Notes under the pieces: generated by a model
Told to the model about the DNA's origin: nothing
Seen by the model: the letters and a program-made list of their open reading frames with translations, nothing else
Database searches by the model: none
Program-made: the position numbers and the translations under genes
Source of the DNA: Actinocrinis sp035653575
Lineage (GTDB): Bacteria > Actinomycetota > Actinomycetes > Streptomycetales > Catenulisporaceae
Direction of reading: 5' to 3'
NCBI RefSeq assembly: GCF_035653575.1
Contig: NZ_DASRBQ010000118.1
Span: 1-64,000, forward strand
Length of the DNA stretch: 64,000 nt
Shown here: piece after piece, positions 7,655 through 16,780 of the stretch
Layout of the letters: every line of letters starts with the position of its first letter
Position numbering within the stretch: position 1 is the stretch's first letter

Positions 7655-8749
7655 TCAGGTGGTGCGGCGCTTCTTGCGGGCGCGCCGCACCAGGGCGGCC
7701 GTTCCGACGAGCGCGACGGTGGCGCCAGCCGCGCCGAGACCGGCGGCCGCGTCCTTCTTGCCGAGCCGGCGGGCCAACGCCGCGTGGTGGCCCTCGATCT
7801 CGACGAGCAGCGCCTGGAACGCCTCGGCATTGCTGTACTGCGGCTGCCAGCCGGTCGCCTTGAGCTTCTCGGTGGAGACCGCCCACGGGTGCATGACGTA
7901 CTGCAGGTCGGTGGCGGGCGCGGGGGTCAGGTGCAGCCGGTGCAGGCGTTCCGCGGCGCCGACGGCCAGCGACTCGGGCAGTTCCATCCTGCGCATCCCG
8001 GAGATCTCCTCGACCTCCTGCTGCCCGAGCCAGCCCTCGCTGCCGACCGCGAGCGGGCCGTCCACGTCGCTCAGCGCGGCATGCACGAGGCCTGAGGCGA
8101 GATCTTCGACGTGGCAGAACTGCCAGCACGGTTCGGAGTCCTTGACCACGAGCAGCCGGGGCGCCTCGAAGTGGCGCGTGAAGACCGTGTCGATGCCGTG
8201 ACCGGTCAGGACGGCGGGGCGCAGGACGGTGACGGACAGGCCGGGGTGCGCTTTGGGGGCGCGTTCGGCCAATCGTTCGATTTCCAGATAATCGCCGACG
8301 AGCGAACCGTCCGGTACCGCGCGCAGCGGTGCGTCTTCGGCGAGCGGCACCGGGTTGTCCGGATACGCGCCGTAGACGACGGCGCTGGTGAACAGGACGA
8401 CCCGGCTCACTCCAGCGGCTGCTGCGGCGGTGAGGACGGTCTGCGTACCGCGCACGTTCCATGCGGTGCGCGTCTTTGTGTCCGTGTCAGGTGAGGTGTC
8501 GATGTCGGCGTGGATGACGACGTCCACGTCCCCGAGCCGCTCGGCCAGGCCGGGATCGCGCGCGTCCGCTTGGCGGAACACCACTCCCGGCGCGTCCAAC
8601 CTGCGTGTATCGAGCGCCACCGCCTTGCGTACGCCCTCGTGCCCGGCCAGGCGGACGGCCACCGCCGCGCCGATGACGTCGGCCGCGCCGGTAACCGCTA
8701 CGGTGAGTCGCGCCGAACGGCGCCGTCCGCCTTCTGCCGGGGAACTCAC
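7655..8749 (-). CDS. NAD-dependent epimerase/dehydratase family protein
   Basis: A 364-residue extended short-chain dehydrogenase. The Rossmann motif is V-T-G-A-A-D-V-I-G at about residue 20, a degenerate T-G-x-x-G-x-x-G. The expected Tyr-x-x-x-Lys pair is not clear: D-Y-L-E-I-E stands where Y-x-x-x-K would be, so the catalytic Lys seems lost and this may bind NAD without classical epimerase activity. The C-terminal 40 residues hold a hydrophobic Ala/Gly segment and a basic tail, suggesting membrane association. GTG 8749 is preferred because GGAG lies seven bases upstream; GTG 8755 overlaps that site. It leads the moaE/protease run. Confidence 0.85.
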   Translation of the reverse strand: MSSPAEGGRRRSARLTVAVTGAADVIGAAVAVRLAGHEGVRKAVALDTRRLDAPGVVFRQADARDPGLAERLGDVDVVIHADIDTSPDTDTKTRTAWNVRGTQTVLTAAAAAGVSRVVLFTSAVVYGAYPDNPVPLAEDAPLRAVPDGSLVGDYLEIERLAERAPKAHPGLSVTVLRPAVLTGHGIDTVFTRHFEAPRLLVVKDSEPCWQFCHVEDLASGLVHAALSDVDGPLAVGSEGWLGQQEVEEISGMRRMELPESLAVGAAERLHRLHLTPAPATDLQYVMHPWAVSTEKLKATGWQPQYSNAEAFQALLVEIEGHHAALARRLGKKDAAAGLGAAGATVALVGTAALVRRARKKRRTT

Positions 8750-8948
8750 AAGCACACTCCGATGGTTACTACGGTGAGGGGACGGGACACTCCGTTCACC
8801 GTAAAGTCTGTTCTATCCGTAGAGTGCGTGATCCCCGAGTGATTGAGTGGCCGTGCTTCCCGTGAACACCGCTTCTCGTGCGCGCCGCGTCAGGCGCGCT
8901 TGCGCCGGGGGTCCCTCTCCAGTGTGGACGATTGTCTAGAGGTTCGAC

Positions 8949-10538
8949 GTGAACGACCACTCAGAAAGTGTCCCACCGAGCGGGGACGAGCCGGAGCCGG
9001 TGCCGTTCGAGGACATCGTCAAGGGGCTGGAGGGCCTCGGCGCCGACGTCGAGCGCGAGGCGAAGGAGGCCGAGCAGCGGGCGGCCCGTGAGCAGGCCGA
9101 GCGCGGCGATCAAGAACGCCGGCAGGAGGGTGCGGGCGGCGCGGAGGCCGGGGCGAACCCGCTGGCCGGGCTGCTGGGCGCGCTCGGTCTCGGCGGGGCG
9201 GAGGGCGGCGACATGGGCGAGTCGCTGTCCAAGTTCGCCGCGGGGCTCGGGCAGCAGATGCCCGGGTTCGACCCGCAGATGCTCATGATGATGATGGGGC
9301 GCATCCAGTCGCTGATCAACAGCGGCGAGGGCCCGGTGAACTGGGCGCTGGCCAGGGATGTCGCCCGCACGGTGTCCGCCTCGCAGCCGGACCCGAGCCC
9401 GACCTCCGGCGAGATCGGCCCGATCGAGGACGCGGTCCGGCTGGCCGAACATTGGCTCGACGAGGTGACCGCGCTGCCGGCCGGCACCACCGGGGCGCTG
9501 GCCTGGAGCCGGGCCGAGTGGATCGAGAAGACGCTGCCGGTCTGGAAGCAGCTGGTCGAGCCGGTGGCGGAGCGGATGACCGGCGCGATGAGCGGGCTGC
9601 TGCCGGAGGCGGCGGCCGGGGCCGCGGCGCCGATCACCGGGATCGTGCGGCAGATGGGCGGCTCGCTGTTCGGGCACCAGGTCGGCACGGCGCTGGCGCA
9701 GCTGGCCACCGAGGTGCTCGGCTCGTCGGACATCGGCTTGCCGCTCGGTCCGGACGGCAAGGCGGTGCTGCTGCCGTCGAATGTCGCGGCGTTCAGCGCG
9801 GGCCTGGAGATTCCGGCAACCGAGGTGCGGCTATACCTGGCGATGCGTGAGGTCGCCTATCACCGCCTGTTCGCGCACGTTCCGTGGCTTAAGGCGCACG
9901 TGCTGGGCGCGGTCGAGGCGTACGCGCGCGGGATCACCGTGGATCAGAGCCGCATTGAGGAGCTGATGCGTAACGCGCAGTCTCCGGAGGGTCTGGCGAA
10001 CCTGCAGAGCGTGTTCGAGGAGGGCATCACCTTCACCGCCCCCGACACGCCGCAGCAGCGTGCCGCGCTGGCCAGGCTGGAGACGATCCTGGCGCTGACC
10101 GAGGGCTGGGTGGACACGGTGGTCAACGCGGCGGCCGCGCCGAACCTGCCGCACGCGGGCGCGCTGCGTGAGATGCTGCGCCGGCGCCGGGCCTCGGGCG
10201 GTCCTGCGGAGCAGACCTTCTCGGCGCTGGTCGGCTTGGAGATGCGGCCGCGGCGGCTGCGTGACGCGTCCCGGCTGTGGGCTTCGCTCGGGGATGCGCG
10301 TGGCATCGACGGCCGCGACGACCTGTGGGCGCACCCGGACCTGCTCCCGACCGCCGAGGACTTGGACGACCCGGACGGTTTCGTGCACCGCGACGAGCTC
10401 GACATGTCCGGGCTGAGCGACATGTTCGGAGACGACGAACAGCTGACGGCGGAGGAGAAGCCGGACGAGCGGAAGGCGGACGGGCAGAAGGCGGCCGACG
10501 AGAAGGACCAGGGCGGGGAGGAGAAGAGCGGCGAGTAG
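8949..10538 (+). CDS. DUF2342 zinc-dependent metalloprotease-like protein
   Basis: A 529-residue protein of the DUF2342/zincin-like family conserved in actinobacteria. The core lies at about residues 150-480, with the R-E-V-A-Y-H-R-L-F then V-P-W-L helix that carries the putative metal ligands and the E-G-W-V-D segment. In many relatives I recall the helix as R-E-A-A-H-x-R-L-F, so the Tyr-His order here may differ. The N-terminus is charged and helical, and the last 50 residues are a Glu/Lys/Asp tail. GTG 8949 follows AGAGG with good spacing. Convergent with the sulfurtransferase gene. True protease activity is unproven for the family. Confidence 0.85.
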   Translation: MNDHSESVPPSGDEPEPVPFEDIVKGLEGLGADVEREAKEAEQRAAREQAERGDQERRQEGAGGAEAGANPLAGLLGALGLGGAEGGDMGESLSKFAAGLGQQMPGFDPQMLMMMMGRIQSLINSGEGPVNWALARDVARTVSASQPDPSPTSGEIGPIEDAVRLAEHWLDEVTALPAGTTGALAWSRAEWIEKTLPVWKQLVEPVAERMTGAMSGLLPEAAAGAAAPITGIVRQMGGSLFGHQVGTALAQLATEVLGSSDIGLPLGPDGKAVLLPSNVAAFSAGLEIPATEVRLYLAMREVAYHRLFAHVPWLKAHVLGAVEAYARGITVDQSRIEELMRNAQSPEGLANLQSVFEEGITFTAPDTPQQRAALARLETILALTEGWVDTVVNAAAAPNLPHAGALREMLRRRRASGGPAEQTFSALVGLEMRPRRLRDASRLWASLGDARGIDGRDDLWAHPDLLPTAEDLDDPDGFVHRDELDMSGLSDMFGDDEQLTAEEKPDERKADGQKAADEKDQGGEEKSGE

Positions 10539-10548
10539 TCCCCGCGGT

Positions 10549-11454
10549 TCACTCCCCGGTGGCCACCGGGCGGTCCGGGCTGGTAATCCAATCCGACCAT
10601 GAGCCCGGGTAAAGCGTGGCCCTGATCCCGGACAGCTCCAGCGCGAGCACCTCGTGCGCGGCGGTCACGCCGGAGCCGCAGTACACGCCGACCTCGCGGC
10701 CGTTCATCCCGTTGGCGCCGAGCGAGGCGAAGCGGGTGCGTAGGATCTCGGTCGGCAGGAAGCGGTCGTCGGGTCCGACGTTGTCGCGGGTCGGCGCGCT
10801 CACCGCGCCGGGGATGTGCCCGGCGACCGGGTCGATCGGCTCCACATCGCCGCGGAACCTGGCCGCGGCGCGCGCATCGAGCAGCACTCCCTCGACCGCG
10901 AGCTTCGCCGCCCCGTCCGCGTCGATGATCGGCATCGCGCCGGGCACGGCGATGAAGTTCCCTGCTCCGGTCGCGGCGCCGAGTTCGGAGGTTCCCGGCG
11001 TGTCACCGGAGACAGTCGGCAGGCCGGCCGCCGCCCACGCGGCGTATCCGCCGTCAAGCACCCTTACGTCGGAGTGGCTGAAGTACCGCAGCAACCACCA
11101 GGCACGCGCCGCAGAGGTGGAGTCAGCCGCGTCGTACACGACGACCGTACGGTCGTCGGACACGCCCAACGCGCGCATCGCGGCCTGAAAGTCCTCCGCG
11201 TTAGGCAGCGGATGGCGACCTCCCACACCGTTCGGTGCCTGAGGCCCGGCGAGCTGGTGATCGAGGTCGACGAAACGCGCGCCCGGGATATGGCCGGCCG
11301 CGTAGAGGTCGCGGCCCGGCGGACCGGTCAGTGACCAGCGCACGTCGAGCAGTGTCACGGTCCCGATCGGTGTCTTCTCCTTGCCGACGCCGAGCAGTTC
11401 GGCCAGTCGTTCGATGGAGATCAATGGCGCACGGTCTACCGATTCAGGGGCCAT
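10549..11454 (-). CDS. Sulfurtransferase (3-mercaptopyruvate/thiosulfate type)
   Basis: A 301-residue two-domain rhodanese. The N-terminal inactive domain (about 10-145) carries the D-V-R-W and G-H-I-P-G-A-R-F-V-D-L signatures. The C-terminal active domain carries Cys259 in C-G-S-G-V-T, a loop typical of 3-mercaptopyruvate sulfurtransferases rather than the charged loop of thiosulfate-specific rhodaneses. It transfers sulfane sulfur to cyanide or thiol acceptors. It starts 6 bases after the phosphodiesterase stop, so the genes form one transcript with DUF5998 at the front. Confidence 0.92.
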   Translation of the reverse strand: MAPESVDRAPLISIERLAELLGVGKEKTPIGTVTLLDVRWSLTGPPGRDLYAAGHIPGARFVDLDHQLAGPQAPNGVGGRHPLPNAEDFQAAMRALGVSDDRTVVVYDAADSTSAARAWWLLRYFSHSDVRVLDGGYAAWAAAGLPTVSGDTPGTSELGAATGAGNFIAVPGAMPIIDADGAAKLAVEGVLLDARAAARFRGDVEPIDPVAGHIPGAVSAPTRDNVGPDDRFLPTEILRTRFASLGANGMNGREVGVYCGSGVTAAHEVLALELSGIRATLYPGSWSDWITSPDRPVATGE

Positions 11455-11460
11455 AACTCG

Positions 11461-12657
11461 TCATCCTCGCACCTCGAGCAGGGGGACCAACCGTTCGGCC
11501 GCGGTCATCGAGCCGTGCATGCCGATCAGCCGGGATTCGACGACCTCACGCTCGGAGGCGATCACCGCCCAGTCCCCGCGCATCGCGACCACGACGTCGC
11601 CGATCCGGTCACGCATACCCGCATCCACGCCGGGACCGAACCAGCCCTCGGCGATCGCCTCCTCGCGGGATCGCACCGCCGCGATGCCGTCGAGGCGTTC
11701 GGACCAGATCGCGAGTACGTCGCGATCCGCACCAGGGTGCGCGTAGACGTGTCGGGCTCGTGCTTCGCCCCCGAGTAGCGCCACACCGGCGCGCAATTCC
11801 CAGTCGGTGTCCGCGTCGATGCGGTGCTCCACGGGCACGTCGAGCATGCCATGGTCCGCGATGACGTACAGCGAGGAGTCCTGCGGCAGCCGCTCGGCAA
11901 GCCATTGCACGAGCGCGTCGACGTAGCCGAGTTGATCGCGCCAGGCCTGCGAGCCGACGCCCGCCGCGTGTCCGACGAAATCAAGCTGGGAGTAATAGAG
12001 GTAGACGAGGGCCGGCTCGGGCTCCTCGAGCGCCTGAAGCGCGCGCTCGGCCCGCACGTCCGGCGGCTCGGCTCCGGAGAAGTGGGCGCCGCGGAACACC
12101 GAGCGGGTCAGTCCGGATTCGGCGAAGCGCGGCGAGGAGACGTGGGTGACCGCGACGCCGGCCCGGCGCAGCCGCTCGAACATCGTCTCCCGGGGCTGCC
12201 ATTGCAGCGGATCCACGTCCTGATCCCACTTCAGGAAGTTCATCAGCTTCCCGGTCCCCGGGACCATGAGCTTGTAACCGAGCATGCCGTGCGCCCCGGG
12301 CGGCAGGCCGGTGCCGATCGAGGAGAGCGAGGTCGAGGTCGTGGAAGGGAAGCCGGCGGTGAGCGTGCGGCCGACTCCCTGGGGCCCGATGCCCTGCGGT
12401 CCGTTCTGCAGCAACGCCGCGAGGTAGGGGGCCGCGTCGGCGTTCTTGAGGATCAGCTCGCTGCCCATCCCGTCGACCAGGAAAAGGCACGCGCGGCGGA
12501 CCGGGTGCAGTTCCCAAAGGTCGGCGGTGGTCGTGGTGGACGGGGACGCGGACACCCCGAGAGCGGCGCCGATCGCGGGCAGCACGTCGCACAGTGCGCC
12601 CGCGCCGTAAGCCGGATAATCGAACCCGGCCTCCCCCTCGGCCGCCCCCGCATCCAC
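11461..12657 (-). CDS. Alkaline-phosphatase-superfamily phosphodiesterase / nucleotide pyrophosphatase
   Basis: A 398-residue metal-dependent hydrolase of the type I phosphodiesterase/nucleotide pyrophosphatase family. Metal site and nucleophile motifs are visible: V-D-G-M-G near residue 65, the P-S-T-T nucleophile segment (F-P-S-T-T-S-T-S-L), Q-L-D-F-V-G-H-A, and A-D-H-G-M with later His. No signal peptide is seen, so it is cytoplasmic. GTG 12657 lies four bases after the DUF5998 stop, and the downstream sulfurtransferase follows at six bases. Substrate unknown. Confidence 0.88.
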   Translation of the reverse strand: MDAGAAEGEAGFDYPAYGAGALCDVLPAIGAALGVSASPSTTTTADLWELHPVRRACLFLVDGMGSELILKNADAAPYLAALLQNGPQGIGPQGVGRTLTAGFPSTTSTSLSSIGTGLPPGAHGMLGYKLMVPGTGKLMNFLKWDQDVDPLQWQPRETMFERLRRAGVAVTHVSSPRFAESGLTRSVFRGAHFSGAEPPDVRAERALQALEEPEPALVYLYYSQLDFVGHAAGVGSQAWRDQLGYVDALVQWLAERLPQDSSLYVIADHGMLDVPVEHRIDADTDWELRAGVALLGGEARARHVYAHPGADRDVLAIWSERLDGIAAVRSREEAIAEGWFGPGVDAGMRDRIGDVVVAMRGDWAVIASEREVVESRLIGMHGSMTAAERLVPLLEVRG

Positions 12658-12661
12658 GCCG

Positions 12662-13288
12662 TTACCCGCGTCCAGCTGCGCCGAGTTCGACGGTGGCAGC
12701 CGCGAGCGCCTGGGCGAACTCGAGCGTCATCCGTACCGCGTCCGGTCCGTCAGCACCGGTCGACACCCTTAGCGAGAGGTCGTCGCCCGTGACAGTGCCG
12801 GTATACCCGTGGTCGGCCTCGCAGTGCGGGTCGCCGCAGTTGGCCGGTTCGAGGTCCACTCTGCCCACTGCGCCCCAGCCGACCGTGAGCACGACCTCGC
12901 GCGGGAGCGTGCCGCGCACGTGCTTCGCCGGGTCGTCCACCACCCTGGTCACGACGACCGTCGAGACGCGGTCGAGCCGCACCGTCTCGGTCGAGGTGGA
13001 AGCGTACGAGCCCACCTGCGAGTCCACTCCGTCGAGCTCCGGCTCGGTGCCGTGCTCGTCGGTGTGGCCGACCACCAGCCGGCGCTTGGTCAGCGCGAGC
13101 ACGGTGACGTGGCGGCGTACCTCCTCGGCGTCGAAGGTCGTCTCCTGGTGGACCAGATGGCTGATGACCGGTTCGCCGCCGAGCGCGGTCTCGACCGCCT
13201 CGGCGACCAGCGCCGGGTAGTAGCCGCTGCGCTCGATGGAGGCGCGCAGACCGGGGTCGAGGGCGCCGGAGTCGGTTCTCTGGGGCAT
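12662..13288 (-). CDS. DUF5998-family protein
   Basis: A 208-residue cytoplasmic protein of the actinobacterial DUF5998 family, with unknown biochemical role. Its start reads P-G-L-R-A-S-I-E-R-S-G-Y-Y-P-A-L-V, followed by H-Q-E-T-T-F and a beta-rich middle. A small cluster C-G-D-P-H-C-E-A-D-H-G-Y could bind metal. The ATG at 13288 is favoured; upstream in-frame codons read through intergenic-looking sequence. First gene of the operon with the phosphodiesterase and sulfurtransferase. This trio close to topoisomerase IV subunit A recalls the Streptomyces arrangement. Confidence 0.85.
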   Translation of the reverse strand: MPQRTDSGALDPGLRASIERSGYYPALVAEAVETALGGEPVISHLVHQETTFDAEEVRRHVTVLALTKRRLVVGHTDEHGTEPELDGVDSQVGSYASTSTETVRLDRVSTVVVTRVVDDPAKHVRGTLPREVVLTVGWGAVGRVDLEPANCGDPHCEADHGYTGTVTGDDLSLRVSTGADGPDAVRMTLEFAQALAAATVELGAAGRG

Positions 13289-13553
13289 AGCCCAATCCTC
13301 GCACTGCCAGGGCTCGCGCGTGTACATCGGGTGTCGGCCGGTTTCCGGGGCGTCGCGGCCGGTTCCAAGCGGTTCTGTCGGTGCCCGGCAGGAGAATGAG
13401 TGCCGCACAATGAGAGGATTCGCGCCGCGGCCGCAGCATTCGGCGGCGGCAGGGTCCGGCCCGACGGCAGTCGCGCCCGGATCCACAGCCGGCAGACACC
13501 GCGTACTTACCGCGGCGAACGTCCGAATGCACGTTGGTGAGGTACGGCGTCCC
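13289..13553. other. Intergenic stretch without recognisable gene
   Basis: About 265 bases between two minus-strand genes. It should contain the promoter of the DUF5998 operon. I see no convincing open frame, RNA gene or repeat. Confidence 0.5.
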
Positions 13554-13940
13554 TCAGCGAACGCCTTCGCCGTCGCAAAGGGAACACTCTTCACTCCCCT
13601 GCCCCTGGCAGACGGTACACGCCCAGATCCCCTCGCCAGGATCTCCGTTGCAGTTAAAGCACGGTTGGTAGCCAGCACCTTTGCACCGCTCGCAGGGGGA
13701 ACCGCGCCGCCCGCTCCTGCGCCCGAACGCAGGTGAGGAAGCGGTACCCAGCATCTCTTCGAAGTGGGTCATGTATTGACGGCGCACGGCGTCGCCGTCC
13801 CTCGACCAGTCGCTGGACCACGAGCACCCCGTGCAGCGAGCCCGCCACAACAGCCCACCCCGCTGCTTCCTCGTCTCCAGGTCGAAATCGTGGTCGTTGC
13901 CGGGCACGTTCTGCCTCACAGTCTCCGGACGAGTGGACAA
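13554..13940 (-). CDS. Small protein with DnaJ-type Cys-rich zinc-binding repeats
   Basis: A 128-residue protein with no J domain. The C-terminal 50 residues carry four CxxC-type knuckles (C-E-R-C-K-G-A-G, C-F-N-C-N-G, C-T-V-C-Q-G-Q-G, C-S-L-C-D-G-E-G), the pattern of the DnaJ/Hsp40 central zinc domain and related small zinc proteins. The N-terminal half contains a further C-T-G-C pair and W-S-S-D-W-S. It may bind unfolded polypeptide, RNA or a partner enzyme, but nothing nearby shows which. Divergent from the topoisomerase gene. Confidence 0.7.
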   Translation of the reverse strand: MSTRPETVRQNVPGNDHDFDLETRKQRGGLLWRARCTGCSWSSDWSRDGDAVRRQYMTHFEEMLGTASSPAFGRRSGRRGSPCERCKGAGYQPCFNCNGDPGEGIWACTVCQGQGSEECSLCDGEGVR

Positions 13941-14167
13941 CGGGATCCGCCCCTGATTGTCGGCTGACCACCCATCTCAGGGCAATGCCAACCGCGTACC
14001 TGCACGGAGGGTGCTGACAGCCTGGACGCCGGCTCCGCCGGAGCCACTCGGTGAAACTCGGACACGACCGGATACGCGTCCCGTCTGGCCGCTTTTCGAG
14101 GCTGTCGGCGCGACGGGGCACAATAGGCCGCTAGCAGCATCCCTACCAGCACAGGAGCAGCGCAGCC

Positions 14168-16663
14168 ATGGCCCGCCGCAGCGCACCGCAGGAGACTGAC
14201 GAGCCGTTCGAGGAACGGATCGTCGAGATCGACGTGACCGAGGAGATGTCCAACTCCTACCTGGAGTACTCCTACTCGGTCATCTACTCGCGCGCGCTGC
14301 CCGACGCCCGCGACGGGCTCAAGCCGGTGCACCGGCGGGTGTTGTACCAGATGAACGAGATGGGGCTGCGGCCCGATCGCGGCTTCGTGAAGTCGGCGCG
14401 CGTGGTCGGCGAGGTGATGGGCCGGCTGCACCCGCACGGCGACGGGCCGATCTACGACACGCTGGTGCGGATGGCGCAGCCGTTCTCGATGCGGCTGCCG
14501 CTGGTGGATGGGCACGGTAACTTCGGCTCGCTCGGCAACGACGACCCGCCGGCGGCGATGCGGTACACCGAGGCGCGGCTGACCCCGGCCTCGCTGTTGA
14601 TGACCGCGGACATCGACGAGGACACGGTCGACTTCGGCCCGAACTACGACGGCCAGGAGACCGAGCCGGACGTCCTGCCTGCGGCGTACCCGAACCTGCT
14701 GGTGAACGGCGCGGCCGGGATCGCGGTCGGCATGGCGACGAACATGCCGCCGCACAACCTCGGCGAGGTGATCTCGGCGGCCCGGCACCTGATCAAGAAG
14801 CCGGACGCGTCGCTCGAGGAGCTGATGCGGCTGGTCCCGGGTCCGGACCTGCCGACCGGCGGGCGAATCGTCGGGCTCGACGGCGTGCGCGACGCCTACG
14901 AGACCGGCCGCGGCGTGTTCCGAATGCGGGCGACCGCGCACGTAGAGACGCTGCCCAACCGGCGCAAGGGCATCGTGGTCACCGAGCTGCCGTACAACGT
15001 CGGCCCGGAGCGGGTGATCGCCAAGGTCAAGGAGCTAGTGCAGGCCAAGAAGATCCTCGGCATCTCGGACCTGAAGGACCTGACCGACCGGACCAACGGG
15101 CTGCGGCTGGTCATCGAGGTCAAGAACGGCTTCAACCCCGAGGCGATCCTGGAGCAGCTGTACAAGCTGACCCCGCTGGAGGAGTCCTTCGGCATCAACA
15201 ACGTGGCGCTGGTCGACGGACAGCCGCTCACGCTGGGCCTGAAGGAACTGCTCGAGGTCTACCTGGACCACCGCTTCGAGGTGGTGCGGCGGCGCAGCGA
15301 GTTCCGGCGGCGCAAGCGCTCGGACCGGATGCACCTGGTCGACGGCCTGCTGATCGCGCTGCTGAACATCGACGCGGTGATTCAGACGATCCGCACCTCG
15401 GACAACGCGGCGAACGCGCGCGAGCGGCTGATGGCGCAGTTCGAGCTGACGGAGGTTCAGGCCAACTACATCCTGGACACCCCGCTGCGCCGGCTGACCC
15501 GGTTCGACCGGCTGGAGCTGGAGACCGAGAAGGAGAAGCTGGCCCGGGAGATCGCCGAGCTGACCGCGATCCTGGAGTCGGACGCGCTGCTGCGCAAGAT
15601 GGTCTCCGACGAGCTGGCTCAGGTGGCCAAGGAGTTCGGCACGCCGCGGCGCACCACGCTGCTCGAGGCCGCGGACGCGCCGGTGGCCGCCTCGGTCCCG
15701 CTCGAGGTCGAGGACGCGCCGTGCCGGGTGCTGCTTTCCTCCACCGGGCTGCTCGCCCGCATCACGCTGCCGGCGGGCGGGGACGCGAGCGCCGCAGACG
15801 GCGACGCGGAGTCGGAGTCGCAGTCGGAGTCGAACGCGCGGCGAGCGAAGCACGACGCGATCGTCTCGGCGGTCGAGGGGACGCTGCGCGGCGACTTCGG
15901 AGTGTTCACCTCGGCGGGCCGACTGGTGCGGGTCTCCGTGATCGACCTGCCCTCGCTGCCGGTCACCGCGGGGGCGCCGAACCTGGCGGGTGGCGCGCCA
16001 GCCTCCGAGTTCGTGGACTTGGCGGCGGACGAGAAGGTGCTGTGCCTCTCGACGCTCGACCCGCAGTCCCCCGGCGTCGCACTGGGCACGCTGCAGGGCG
16101 TGGTCAAGCGGGTGGTGCCGGACTTCCCGGCGAACAAGGACGAGTTCGAGATGATCACGCTCAAGGAGGGCGACCGGGTGGTCGGCGCGGCCGAGCTGCG
16201 CACCGGCCGGGAGGACCTGGTGTTCCTGACCACGGACGCGCAACTGCTGAAGTTCTCCGCCGAGCAAGTGCGCCCGCAGGGCCGCCCGGCCAGCGGAATG
16301 GCCGGGATCAAGTTGTCTGACGGCGCGTCGGTGCTGTCGTTCACGGCGGTGGATCCGGAACGGGACGCGGTCGTGGTCACCGTCGCCGGCTCCAGCGGGG
16401 CGCTGCCGGGCACCAGCGCGGGCAACGCGAAGATGACGCCGTATCAGCTCTACCCGTCGAAGGGTCGGGCCACCGGCGGCGTGCGCTGCCAGCGGTTCCT
16501 GCGCGGGGAGGACACCCTGGTCTTCGCGTGGGCGGGCGCGGCTCCGGCCCGGGCCGCCGACGAGGCGGGCAACCCGGTGGACCTGCCGCCGCTCGACCAG
16601 CGTCGGGACGGCTCCGGGACTCCGCTGCGCAAGGCGATCGCCGTGGTGGCGCCGGGGATGTGA
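14168..16663 (+). CDS. parC: DNA topoisomerase IV subunit A (ParC-like, GyrA/ParC family)
   Basis: An 831-residue type IIA topoisomerase A subunit. The breakage-reunion domain fills residues 20-500 with catalytic Tyr133 in A-A-M-R-Y-T. Drug-pocket residues read H-P-H-G-D-G-P-I-Y-D, with Gly93 where quinolone-sensitive GyrA has Ser. The C-terminal domain is a degenerate beta-pinwheel with no Q-R-R-G-G-x-G GyrA box, so decatenation by topo IV is more likely than supercoiling. The hydrophilic insert around residues 535-560 (Ser/Glu/Ala-rich) is unusual. AGGAG ten bases upstream supports the start. No parE is in the window. A tandem array follows the stop codon. Confidence 0.92.
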   Translation: MARRSAPQETDEPFEERIVEIDVTEEMSNSYLEYSYSVIYSRALPDARDGLKPVHRRVLYQMNEMGLRPDRGFVKSARVVGEVMGRLHPHGDGPIYDTLVRMAQPFSMRLPLVDGHGNFGSLGNDDPPAAMRYTEARLTPASLLMTADIDEDTVDFGPNYDGQETEPDVLPAAYPNLLVNGAAGIAVGMATNMPPHNLGEVISAARHLIKKPDASLEELMRLVPGPDLPTGGRIVGLDGVRDAYETGRGVFRMRATAHVETLPNRRKGIVVTELPYNVGPERVIAKVKELVQAKKILGISDLKDLTDRTNGLRLVIEVKNGFNPEAILEQLYKLTPLEESFGINNVALVDGQPLTLGLKELLEVYLDHRFEVVRRRSEFRRRKRSDRMHLVDGLLIALLNIDAVIQTIRTSDNAANARERLMAQFELTEVQANYILDTPLRRLTRFDRLELETEKEKLAREIAELTAILESDALLRKMVSDELAQVAKEFGTPRRTTLLEAADAPVAASVPLEVEDAPCRVLLSSTGLLARITLPAGGDASAADGDAESESQSESNARRAKHDAIVSAVEGTLRGDFGVFTSAGRLVRVSVIDLPSLPVTAGAPNLAGGAPASEFVDLAADEKVLCLSTLDPQSPGVALGTLQGVVKRVVPDFPANKDEFEMITLKEGDRVVGAAELRTGREDLVFLTTDAQLLKFSAEQVRPQGRPASGMAGIKLSDGASVLSFTAVDPERDAVVVTVAGSSGALPGTSAGNAKMTPYQLYPSKGRATGGVRCQRFLRGEDTLVFAWAGAAPARAADEAGNPVDLPPLDQRRDGSGTPLRKAIAVVAPGM

Positions 16664-16681
16664 CAGTCGCGGGTGCAGGGC

Positions 16682-16767
16682 GGTCCGAACGCGAGTAGGG
16701 CAGGTCTGGACGCGAGCGGGGCAGGTGTCTGGATGCGAGTAGAGCAAGTCCGAACGCGAGCAGCGCG
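16682..16767. repeat. 21-23 bp degenerate tandem array after parC
   Basis: Four consecutive units (16682-16702, 16703-16723, 16724-16746, 16747-16767) share the pattern GGTCyGrACGCGAGyrGrGCA. The third unit has two extra bases. The array starts 18 bases after the parC stop and ends 13 bases before the end of the convergent phosphatase gene. No function is evident. Confidence 0.75.
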
Positions 16768-16780
16768 GCGTGTGGCCTGG

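Noticed and set aside
15035..16747. 570-codon open frame opposite parC
   Set aside because: Low-complexity Arg/Gln/His shadow of parC.
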